DNA of 17,673 nucleotides, from contig JAGAJA010000076.1 in assembly GCA_017829075.1 (NCBI GenBank), positions 1 to 17,673 of the forward strand. The letters run 5' to 3'. Below, piece by piece: positions 5,950-13,055 of the stretch. Position 1 is the stretch's first letter, and each line of letters begins with the position of its first letter. This DNA comes from Oscillospiraceae bacterium. Lineage in GTDB: Bacteria > Bacillota_A > Clostridia > Oscillospirales > Ruminococcaceae. Both the position numbers and the translations under genes were made by a program. The notes beneath the pieces were generated by a model. That model did no database searches. It was given only the letters and a program-made list of their open reading frames with translations, and was not told the origin of the DNA.

Positions 5950-5975
5950 ACCCCCGGAAATTTACTTCTGGGGGT
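5950..5975 (-). promoter_or_regulatory. Hairpin covering the ribosome-binding site of the small unknown gene
   Basis: On the minus strand ACCCCCAGAA pairs with TTCCGGGGGT around a 6-nt loop, a 10-bp stem with one G-T wobble. The G5 run in its 3' arm is the only Shine-Dalgarno candidate for the gene starting at 5942. CTATTTTATG follows the stem, so it could instead be a leaky terminator at the end of the FAD-protein gene. Confidence 0.6.
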
Positions 5976-6001
5976 AGTGTGCATTGATTTTAGGAAATTA
6001 T

Positions 6002-7588
6002 TCAGTCGCGGTTTGGCGCGAATTTTTCCATTATTTTTACCGCCGTGCGTATTCCGTCCACCGCCGCGGACATAATTCCTCCCGCATAGCCGCAGCCCTC
6101 GCCGCAGGGGAACAGGTTGTCTGCGCAGCCCGCGATTCCCGCTTCGTTTCTCGGCAGCCGCACCGGAGAGCTGCTGCGGCTCTCTATCGCCGTCAGAATG
6201 CTGTCGCTGTCTGAAAATCCGGAAATTCGCCGGTTAAAGTATTGCAGTCCGTTTTTCATCGGCTCGCTTACGAACTTCGGGAAAAGACTGCTCAGATCCG
6301 CCGGCTCTACGCCAAGAGAATAGGTCGGATCCACCCTGCCGAGGGTAAATGCGCTGCCGCCGGAAATAAACTCCCTTGTCAGAGCCGCCGGCGCTCTGCC
6401 GGACTTTCCAAGCTGATAAGCGCGCTGTTCCAGCCGCTGAATGAACTCCATGCCGCCAAGCTGCCCGCCGCCGAAATCCTCCGGGTTTACAGAAACCAGC
6501 ACCGCGCTGTTTGCGTTTTTTCCGGCGCGGTCAAAATAACTCATTCCGTTGGTAACGACAGTTCCCGGCTCGCTAGCCGAAGCCACTACATATCCTCCGG
6601 GACACATACAGAAGGTGTAAACTCCGCGCTCTCCCTCGTGATACGAAAGCTGATATTCAGCGGGAGGAAGCGCCGGGTGTTCCGCATATTTTCCGTAAAG
6701 CGCACGGTTTATATCAGTCTGGAGGTGCTCTATTCTTGCGCCCACCGAAAAGGGTTTCGGCACAAGCTCCACTCCGCTGTCAAGCAGCATTCTGAATGTG
6801 TCGTGGGCGGAATGTCCTACCGCGAGAGCAAGTGCGCCGCAGGGCATTTCACCGCCGTTCACGGAGATCTTATCCACCCGCCCGGACTTGAGCGAGATCC
6901 CGGTGAGGGGTGACAGGAAGCGTATCTCTCCGCCAAGCTCCAGCACCCGCTGCCGGAGGTTTTTTACCACTCCCCGCAGCCTGTCAGTGCCGATGTGGGG
7001 CTTTGCCTGCGTCAGTATTTCCTCCGGCGCGCCGAATTCCGCAAAACGCTCCAGAACTCTGGAACAGAGAGGGTCGCCGATCCTTGTGGTCAGCTTTCCG
7101 TCGGAAAAAGTTCCTGCGCCGCCCTCGCCGAACTGCACATTAGTCGCCGGGTCAATCGCGCCGCCTGCCCAGTAGCCCTCCACGGCGCGTATTCTGCTGT
7201 CCATATCAGCGCCGCGCTCCAGTACCACCGGCTTGTAGCCGAATTCGCACAGGGTCAGCGCACAGAACATACCCGCCGGGCCGAAACCTGCAACATAAAT
7301 ATCCCCGTGCAGCTTCTCTGAGCCGAAGTTGATTGTAAGCTCCTCCTGCTGGAATAAGCGGACGTTCTGGTGCTTTTCAGCAAGCCGCTTCTCCTTTGCG
7401 GGGCTCTTGAGCTCGATATACACCGAGTTTACAAAGCAGATATCCCGCCGCGCGTCCACGGAGGACTTATAAAGCCGCGCTGAAGCGACCTCCTCCCGCT
7501 TTACGGAAAGCTGGGATAATGCCTTTGAAAGAACATTATCCCGCGCTTCCTCAAGAGAGGTTTTTATTTGTGATACAATTATCGCCAT
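6002..7588 (-). CDS. NAD(FAD)-utilizing dehydrogenase-like flavoprotein (COG2509)
   Basis: A 528-residue soluble flavoprotein of the uncharacterised COG2509 family. After an N-terminal domain of about 90 residues comes a Rossmann dinucleotide-binding motif, GFGPAG (101-106), with the acidic strand end VVLERG. The family signature NVQFGEGGAGTFSDGKLTT (150-168) and the block PHIGTDRLRGVV follow. The C-terminal FAD-closing motif NLFPCGEGCGYAGGIMSAAVDGI is intact. The substrate and physiological reaction are unknown. Its ATG follows the cdaR stop TAA with no gap, and the GAGG site lies inside cdaR, so the two are translationally coupled. In many Clostridia this family sits next to cdaA-cdaR; a functional link to c-di-AMP is not established. 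Confidence 0.88.
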   Translation of the reverse strand: MAIIVSQIKTSLEEARDNVLSKALSQLSVKREEVASARLYKSSVDARRDICFVNSVYIELKSPAKEKRLAEKHQNVRLFQQEELTINFGSEKLHGDIYVAGFGPAGMFCALTLCEFGYKPVVLERGADMDSRIRAVEGYWAGGAIDPATNVQFGEGGAGTFSDGKLTTRIGDPLCSRVLERFAEFGAPEEILTQAKPHIGTDRLRGVVKNLRQRVLELGGEIRFLSPLTGISLKSGRVDKISVNGGEMPCGALALAVGHSAHDTFRMLLDSGVELVPKPFSVGARIEHLQTDINRALYGKYAEHPALPPAEYQLSYHEGERGVYTFCMCPGGYVVASASEPGTVVTNGMSYFDRAGKNANSAVLVSVNPEDFGGGQLGGMEFIQRLEQRAYQLGKSGRAPAALTREFISGGSAFTLGRVDPTYSLGVEPADLSSLFPKFVSEPMKNGLQYFNRRISGFSDSDSILTAIESRSSSPVRLPRNEAGIAGCADNLFPCGEGCGYAGGIMSAAVDGIRTAVKIMEKFAPNRD

Positions 7589-8944
7589 TTATTCCTCGTT
7601 GACCGTTGTCTTTGTTTTCGCGCTAATGGTTATCTTATAGCTGCCAAGCGCCCAGCACTTTCTGCCGCCTGCGCCGCTGATAGCTATTGTTACCGGAACG
7701 TCCTGAGAGCCGTCATGCAGCGTAACTCCGAGGAGATTTGCAGTGACGTAGAAGTTCCCGGAGGAAAGCGCGCTGAGCTGTACGGACGGGCCGATAACGC
7801 TGAGCGTCAGCTCCTGTGTGATTATCTCAACGTCCATGTTGTCCGGCTCGTTCACCACTGTGATATTGGTCGCAGGGAAGTCCAGCTTGCCGTAATCGGC
7901 GATGTTCCATGTTATTCTCGCGCTGTTGTTTCCGGAGAGGTTCTTATAGCCGTCCGGCAGCGTGATCGGTATTGTAGATGTGGTCTGGTTGAACTTGATG
8001 TCGGAAATGTTGATAGTGCCGATATTAAGCTCGCTGAGATTGAATATGCTCTCGTCCGGCGCGGCAACCATAATGCTCTCCGGCTGGATAGAGTAGCCAA
8101 GACTGTTGATATCGAAATTCTGAGGTATTCCGGCAAACGAGAATGTCAGCGGAAGCTCCTTCTTCGGATAAACCGGAACAGTGACAAGAGCCTTGTCCGC
8201 GCTGATAGTGAGATCCTCCTTGGAAATGCCGGAGCCGTTGTCGTCATACAGCATAAGGTCTGTTTCCAGTGAAAGGCTCTCTGTCAGCGTGCTGTTCACC
8301 GCTGCCTTTGCCTCTACTCGGCTTATCTTGTTCAGAAGATCCACCGATCCGGTGATCTTTACCACTGCCGGTGAAGCGGTAATGGTGTCAAGATAATAGT
8401 CGTCCGTTATGCTTATTCCGGAAGCGTCGGCGGTTATCTCGTATTCTCGGGTGACGATCTCCTCCACCACAAGGGTCACGATACGCGGAGAATAATCATC
8501 GGTAGCTGCCTCCTCGTTCAGATTGTCCTTGCGGTAGATATTAACCTCCACCGGGAATGTACCTGCGCTGCGTACCGCAGACAGATCCAGCTTCGCCGTA
8601 AAATCGTCCGCCTCAAGGTCGTAGATATCCACGCTTTTTCCTGAAAGCTCAAGCTTCACTATCTGGTCGCTCATTGAGGTTATTTCAAGGTTGTGATCCT
8701 TCATGTACTGAGTGATCTGCGCTTCAACACTCACTCCGGAGATCGTCCGGGTGGTATCGGGATATGCCCATACTCTTACCGCTATCCACACGATGAGAGC
8801 AAGAATTATGCTCAGCAGCAGCGTTGTGATGTTCGCGCTGTCGCGGCAGGCGGCAAAGAATGCTTTAAGGTATTCCGGCAGGCTCTTGCGCTTCTTTGCG
8901 CCCTCTGTATTTTCCCTGCTGCCGGTGTTTGATTTGTTTTCCAT
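7589..8944 (-). CDS. cdaR: CdaA regulatory protein CdaR (YbbR-domain protein)
   Basis: A 451-residue membrane-anchored protein. A basic N-terminal cytoplasmic segment (residues 1-38) precedes one transmembrane helix, about 39-58, rich in Leu/Ile and ending WIAVRVWAYPD. The rest is extracytoplasmic and made of YbbR-type beta-sandwich repeats, probably four. Repeat landmarks are the VSVEA, VKLELSGKSVDIY, VEVNIYR, KITGSVDLLNKI, VTVPVYPKKELPL and LSVIGPS segments. CdaR binds CdaA and modulates c-di-AMP synthesis in characterised Firmicutes. AGGAGG lies 4 nt before the ATG. It starts 14 nt after the cdaA stop, and its own stop abuts the FAD-protein start. Confidence 0.92.
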   Translation of the reverse strand: MENKSNTGSRENTEGAKKRKSLPEYLKAFFAACRDSANITTLLLSIILALIVWIAVRVWAYPDTTRTISGVSVEAQITQYMKDHNLEITSMSDQIVKLELSGKSVDIYDLEADDFTAKLDLSAVRSAGTFPVEVNIYRKDNLNEEAATDDYSPRIVTLVVEEIVTREYEITADASGISITDDYYLDTITASPAVVKITGSVDLLNKISRVEAKAAVNSTLTESLSLETDLMLYDDNGSGISKEDLTISADKALVTVPVYPKKELPLTFSFAGIPQNFDINSLGYSIQPESIMVAAPDESIFNLSELNIGTINISDIKFNQTTSTIPITLPDGYKNLSGNNSARITWNIADYGKLDFPATNITVVNEPDNMDVEIITQELTLSVIGPSVQLSALSSGNFYVTANLLGVTLHDGSQDVPVTIAISGAGGRKCWALGSYKITISAKTKTTVNEE

Positions 8945-8958
8945 TGATCCTCCTACGA

Positions 8959-10323
8959 TCAGTCGCCGTTTTTAGCTCCGCTGCGGAACTTTCTGCCGAA
9001 CAGTCCTTTCTTTGCGGCTGCCGGCATTCTGTCCTGAAGAATGTGAGTGAGCCATTTTTTCGGATCCTGCTGATTGATAGAGCGGGTAAGCTGTCCGCTC
9101 TCCGCAACGGAGATAATTCCGGTTTCCTCGGATACGACAATAACAAGCGCGTCGGAATTTTCGGTCATTCCGACCGCCGCGCGGTGGCGTGAGCCGAGGT
9201 CAACGTCCATATACTGCCCCTTTGCGGTCATAGGCAGGAAGCAGCCCGCCGCATAAACTCTGTTCCCGCGGATTATCACCGCGCCGTCATGGAGCGGAGC
9301 CTTGTTGTAGAACAGATTGCAGATGAAATCCGGGTCTGGCTTTGCGTCGATCACAGTGGACTGCTCGATGATGTCGCCGAGCTTCGTCTGCCGCTCAATA
9401 ACTATCAGCGCTCCTGTCCTCGTCCGGCTCAGCCTCTCGCAGGCGTCGGAAATTCCGCGGATCGCGTCCTCTCTTGCGGCGACGGTGTCCAGAAAGTTAA
9501 GGTTTTTATCCTCGGCTTCGTCCTCACCGATGCTCATTCCTGAACGGAGATTAAGCTTGATCTTCTCTTTCGGGTCGTAGATCATTTCGGTGTACTGTCC
9601 TTTTTTCAGGAACGCAAGCTGTCCGGTTTTCTCGGACGAGATTATTGCAAGCGCGTCGGTGCTGTCAACGATATTCTTTACCGCCTCGAACCGCGCTTCC
9701 TCGTCCGAGTCGGAATTTGTTCCCTTTAAAATACAGCCCGCCGCGTATATTTTGTCGTTGCTGACTATGACAGCGGTGTTGTGCATAGGCGCCTTGAAAT
9801 AGAACAGATTGCAGAAGAGCTGAGTGTCCGGATCGGCGTTTATCACTGTGGATTTTTCTATCCAGCCGTCCAGACTGACTTTCTGCTCGATCAGGATTAT
9901 CGCGCTTGTTTTGGTACGGCTAAGCTGCTCGCAGGCGTCTGCAATTCCCTGAATTGTGCGTTCTCGCCTTTGTTCCGGCATCTGTTTCACTTTCATGACC
10001 TTTGCGTTGCCTATCTTCTCAAGCATTCGCCGCAGCTCCGGCTGGAACACGATCACCACCGCCAGCAGTCCGACCTGAATGAGGTTCTGGAACAGGAAGC
10101 TTGTTACCTTTAGCGGAGATATCGCCATGATGAGCAGCACAACAAGCAGCAGCATAATGCCCTTGAAAAGCTGAGTCGCGCGGGTTTCCCTCATAAGCCG
10201 GATAACCACAAAGAACATCGCCACCAGAAGCAGGAAATCAATAACGTCCCAGAAGTTTATTGATTCGATAGTGGCAATGAAATTCGCGTATATATTATGA
10301 GGATTGAATGCGTTTCCGTCCAA
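8959..10323 (-). CDS. cdaA: Diadenylate cyclase CdaA with tandem DAC domains, the first degenerate
   Basis: CdaA makes c-di-AMP from two ATP at the membrane. Standard CdaA is about 270-280 residues; this one has 454. Three membrane helices (about 28-43, 54-70, 78-93) and a linker helix are followed by two DAC domains. DAC1 (about 119-247) has KAPMHNTAVIV where KAPLHDGAVII is expected (N182-T183-A184 for DGA) and R211-F212-E213 for RHR. DAC2 (about 287-415) keeps D346-G347-A348 and R379-H380-R381. Hand alignment gives 44 identities in 77 positions between the copies, so this is an internal duplication with loss of catalytic residues in the first copy. The start is TTG 10323 with AAGGGGG 9 nt upstream. 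It is the first gene of the operon with cdaR. Confidence 0.95.
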   Translation of the reverse strand: MDGNAFNPHNIYANFIATIESINFWDVIDFLLLVAMFFVVIRLMRETRATQLFKGIMLLLVVLLIMAISPLKVTSFLFQNLIQVGLLAVVIVFQPELRRMLEKIGNAKVMKVKQMPEQRRERTIQGIADACEQLSRTKTSAIILIEQKVSLDGWIEKSTVINADPDTQLFCNLFYFKAPMHNTAVIVSNDKIYAAGCILKGTNSDSDEEARFEAVKNIVDSTDALAIISSEKTGQLAFLKKGQYTEMIYDPKEKIKLNLRSGMSIGEDEAEDKNLNFLDTVAAREDAIRGISDACERLSRTRTGALIVIERQTKLGDIIEQSTVIDAKPDPDFICNLFYNKAPLHDGAVIIRGNRVYAAGCFLPMTAKGQYMDVDLGSRHRAAVGMTENSDALVIVVSEETGIISVAESGQLTRSINQQDPKKWLTHILQDRMPAAAKKGLFGRKFRSGAKNGD

Positions 10324-10362
10324 CGGTTTATTCCCCCTTGACTTTTATTTGACCTATATTTT

Positions 10363-10391
10363 ATTATAACAGTATATTATCAGAATTTCAA
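10363..10391 (-). promoter_or_regulatory. sigma-A promoter for the cdaA operon
   Basis: On the minus strand TTGAAA (10391-10386), a 17-nt spacer and a perfect TATAAT (10368-10363) precede cdaA. The start would be near 10356, leaving about a 33-nt leader. Confidence 0.85.
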
Positions 10392-10441
10392 GCCGTTTTA
10401 ATAAAAAATCCGGGACATTTTTCTGAAGCCCGCGCCGCAGA

Positions 10442-10471
10442 TTGACTTTTTTACTCTTTCTGTGATATAAT
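10442..10471 (+). promoter_or_regulatory. Orphan rightward sigma-A promoter
   Basis: TTGACT (10442-10447), an 18-nt spacer and TATAAT (10466-10471) form a good promoter. Downstream is a strong AAAGGAGG site (10484-10491), yet no ATG, GTG or TTG follows at usable spacing and the terminator at 10517 comes next. The product would be an RNA of about 75 nt, a small RNA or the remnant of a lost gene. Confidence 0.6.
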
Positions 10472-10511
10472 TATTGCTGACGTAAAGGAGGTTTTTAAAG
10501 AACCCCATAAC

Positions 10512-10552
10512 AAAAACCTGAGAGGAACCGAAGCTCCTCTCAGGTCATTTTT
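10512..10552 (-). terminator. Bidirectional terminator, mainly for the alpha-xylosidase gene
   Basis: CCTGAGAGGA (10517-10526) pairs with TCCTCTCAGG (10535-10544). Read on the minus strand, the stem extends to 12 bp capped by a stable cUUCGg tetraloop and is followed by TTTTTG, 20 nt after the alpha-xylosidase stop. On the plus strand TCATTTTT follows, so it can also stop the orphan transcript. Confidence 0.93.
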
Positions 10553-10563
10553 ATGTCGTAGAA

Positions 10564-12870
10564 TTACATTTCGATCTTTAAGCCCTCTGCGCTTCTGATG
10601 GTGTAATCCTTAGCGGTACCCTCGGCAGTTACCTTGATGGTGTCGCCGGAGCGTACAGCCTTTACGGTGAGAACTACATTGCTGTCAGCGTCGTAGATCT
10701 TGGTTTCAGCGGTCTTGCCGTCCTCAAGCTGGTAGATCACGATATCAGCCTTGTCGCCGTAAGCGTAGGTGAATGCGCGCTCGAAATTACCATAAGCCAC
10801 GATGCTGTTCGGCTTTGCGAGAACCGGCATTTCGAAGTAGTTGTTCTTGGTGGAGTACCACTTGCCGCCCTCGTAAACCTTTCCGCTCTGGATATCAGTC
10901 CAGTTGCCGGCGGGAACGTAGAAGTCCGCAATACCCTCCTCATTGAATACCGGAGCGACCAGAAGGTTGTCGCCGAACATATACTGACGGTCGAGGGAAA
11001 GAGTTGCCGGGTCGTCGGAGTATTCCATTACCATTGCTCTCATCATCGGGATACCGGTAGCGTGGGTCTTCTGAGCCTGTGCCCAGATGTACGGCATAAG
11101 TCTGCCCTTGAGCTTTGTCCAGTGACGGAGAACATCGCAGCTCTCCTCGTCAAAGTTCCACGGAACGCGGTAGCTGCTGTTGCCGTGCAGTCTGGAGTGA
11201 GAGGACATAAGTCCGAATGCGCACCAGCGCTTGTAGAGGTCGGGAGTACCCTGAGCCTCGAAGCCGGAGATGTCGTGGCTGAAGTAGCCGAAACCGCTCA
11301 TGCAGAGGGACAGACCGCCGCGGAGGGTCTCCCACATGGACTCGTAGTTGGAGAAGCAGTCGCCGCCCCAGTGTACCGGGAACTGCTGACCGCCGACAGT
11401 AGCGGAGCGTGCGAACAGGCAAGCCTTGTCCTTGCCGTAGTATTCCTCCAGAACCTCGAATACGGTCTTGTTATAGAGGTAGGTGTAGTAGTTGTGCATC
11501 TTGTAGGGGTCGCTGCCGTCGTAGTAAACAACGTCCTTAGTCGGAATTCTCTCGCCGAAGTCGGTCTTGAACGCATTTACGCCCATCTCGCAGAGAGCGC
11601 GGAGCTTGCCCTTGTACCACTCGCAGGCAGCGGGATTTGTGAAGTCAACGATAGCCATGCCGGGCTGCCACATATCGCCCTGCCATACGCTGCCGTCCTT
11701 TCTCTTTACGAAATATCCGCCCTTTACGCCCTCGTCAAACATGGTGGAACGCTGCGCGATGTAGGAGTTTATCCATACGCAGATCTCCAGACCCTTTGCC
11801 TTGAGTCTTTCCAGCATAGCCTTGGGGTCGGGGAACATTCTCTTGTCCCATGTGAGGTCGCACCAGTTGAATTCCTTCATCCAGAAGCAGTCGAAGTGGA
11901 ACACCTCCAGCGGGATATCCCGGCGAGCCATTTCGTCGATGAAGTAGGAAACGGTCTTTTCGTCATAGTCGGTGGTGAAAGAGGTAGTCAGCCACAGACC
12001 GAAGGTGTAAGCCGGAGTGAGCGCGGGCTTTCCGGTGAGGGTAGTGTAGGTGGAAACCACGTCAGTCAGCTTCTCGCCGCCGATTACGAAGTACTCCATA
12101 TGCTCGCCCTGAACGCTGAAAGCTACCTTGGAAACTGTTTCGCTTGCTACCTCAAAGGTGACCTTTTCCGGGTGATTTACGAACACGCCGTAGTTTCTGG
12201 AGGAAACATAGAACGGAATGGACTTGTAGCTCTGCTCGGAGCTTGTGCCGCCGTCGTTGTTCCAGATCTCAACGGTCTGACCGTTCTTTACAAAGGTGGA
12301 GAACTTCTCACCGAAGCCGTACAGACACTCGCCGACGCTGATGTTCAGCATTTCACGCATAACTGCGCCGTCATCGGTTTCGTCATGAGAGAAGAACGGC
12401 TTCATTGTGTCGTTTGCCATGCGCTCGTTGGTTTTCCACTGCTCCTCGGTTATGTAGGAGGTAGTGCGCCAGCCCTCTTTGGTGAGCAGCTTGTCGTTGT
12501 AATAGTACTTGATATCCCATGCGCCGCCCTTTGCGACAACAACTCTTGTATTGCCGGAGATCAGCTCATAAGCGTTTTCGGTTTCCTTGATAACAGGCTT
12601 GAAATTCTTGTCCTCATTCAGCTTGAAATCAGGGGACTTGTGAATTCTGCCCTTGTAGTGGTCGATGTCTACCTTAATGGTATTTTCCAGTGTGGAAGTA
12701 AATGTAATGTCCAGTACCGGGCCGCCGAGGGTCATTCCTCTGTTGCCGATCCACTGGTTTGTTGCAAGAACATTGATCGAGGTTTCGTCCGCTGTAACCT
12801 CGTACATCTGTGTTGCGTAATTAACTCCGTAGCCGGGCTTATTCAGCCATAATCCGTCTGCATACTTCAT
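10564..12870 (-). CDS. yicI: GH31 alpha-xylosidase (YicI-type)
   Basis: A 768-residue cytoplasmic glycoside hydrolase family 31 enzyme; no signal peptide. It closely follows E. coli YicI, which releases alpha-linked xylose from isoprimeverose and xyloglucan oligosaccharides. Family blocks are FGLWLTTSFTTDYDE (290-304), VFHFDCFWMKEFNWCD (323-338), KTDFGERIPT with nucleophile D437, HWGGDCFSNYESM with acid/base D504, and SSHSRLHGNSSYRVPW (556-571). The N-terminal beta domain (1-280) and C-terminal beta domains (about 610-768) are complete. GGGAGG lies 9 nt before the ATG. It is monocistronic, with its own promoter, an operator near the transcript start and a strong terminator. No transporter or isomerase for xylose is adjacent. 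Confidence 0.94.
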   Translation of the reverse strand: MKYADGLWLNKPGYGVNYATQMYEVTADETSINVLATNQWIGNRGMTLGGPVLDITFTSTLENTIKVDIDHYKGRIHKSPDFKLNEDKNFKPVIKETENAYELISGNTRVVVAKGGAWDIKYYYNDKLLTKEGWRTTSYITEEQWKTNERMANDTMKPFFSHDETDDGAVMREMLNISVGECLYGFGEKFSTFVKNGQTVEIWNNDGGTSSEQSYKSIPFYVSSRNYGVFVNHPEKVTFEVASETVSKVAFSVQGEHMEYFVIGGEKLTDVVSTYTTLTGKPALTPAYTFGLWLTTSFTTDYDEKTVSYFIDEMARRDIPLEVFHFDCFWMKEFNWCDLTWDKRMFPDPKAMLERLKAKGLEICVWINSYIAQRSTMFDEGVKGGYFVKRKDGSVWQGDMWQPGMAIVDFTNPAACEWYKGKLRALCEMGVNAFKTDFGERIPTKDVVYYDGSDPYKMHNYYTYLYNKTVFEVLEEYYGKDKACLFARSATVGGQQFPVHWGGDCFSNYESMWETLRGGLSLCMSGFGYFSHDISGFEAQGTPDLYKRWCAFGLMSSHSRLHGNSSYRVPWNFDEESCDVLRHWTKLKGRLMPYIWAQAQKTHATGIPMMRAMVMEYSDDPATLSLDRQYMFGDNLLVAPVFNEEGIADFYVPAGNWTDIQSGKVYEGGKWYSTKNNYFEMPVLAKPNSIVAYGNFERAFTYAYGDKADIVIYQLEDGKTAETKIYDADSNVVLTVKAVRSGDTIKVTAEGTAKDYTIRSAEGLKIEM

Positions 12871-12907
12871 TGGTTTAATCCTCCCGAAAGTTTACTGTAA
12901 TTGGTGC

Positions 12908-12921
12908 GGTAATCGTTTACA
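12908..12921 (-). promoter_or_regulatory. LacI-family or catabolite (cre-like) operator of yicI
   Basis: Read on the minus strand, TGTAAACGATTACC matches the cre/LacI-type pattern TGWNANCGNTNWCA at all but the last position. It lies about +8 to +21 relative to the predicted start, a classic roadblock or repression position. Binding by CcpA or by a dedicated sugar-responsive LacI regulator cannot be told apart from the site alone. Confidence 0.7.
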
Positions 12922-12935
12922 CGCCCGATATTGTT

Positions 12936-12964
12936 ATACTATCATACTTCACGGAAAAAGTCAA
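12936..12964 (-). promoter_or_regulatory. Probable promoter of yicI
   Basis: On the minus strand TTGACT (12964-12959), a 17-nt spacer and a weaker TAGTAT (12941-12936) give a start near 12929. TATAAC lies 3 nt further on as an alternative -10 with a longer spacer. Confidence 0.6.
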
Positions 12965-12996
12965 GGGGGTATTTCAAAATATTTTTGATTTTTCAC

Positions 12997-13025
12997 TTGA
13001 TTTTATGACAGAGGAGTTATATAAT
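12997..13025 (+). promoter_or_regulatory. sigma-A promoter for the anion permease
   Basis: TTGATT (12997-13002), a 17-nt spacer and a perfect TATAAT (13020-13025) put the transcript start near 13032. This excludes the ATG at 13005 and supports ATG 13056 as the permease start. Confidence 0.75.
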
Positions 13026-13055
13026 AGGAAACGGACTATATGGGGGTATTTCAAC

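Noticed and set aside
5943..5984. ATG 5984 as the start of the small unknown gene
   Set aside because: No ribosome-binding site precedes it, and the extra 14 residues are read through the C5/G5 hairpin arms.
11062..12852. A 596-codon open frame on the plus strand opposite the alpha-xylosidase gene
   Set aside because: It is the mirror frame of a highly codon-biased gene; it has low-complexity Val/Leu/Ala content, no ribosome-binding site and no recognisable domain, whereas the minus-strand frame has all GH31 catalytic motifs.
13005..13055. ATG 13005 as the permease start
   Set aside because: It falls between the -35 and -10 boxes of the promoter and lacks a ribosome-binding site.
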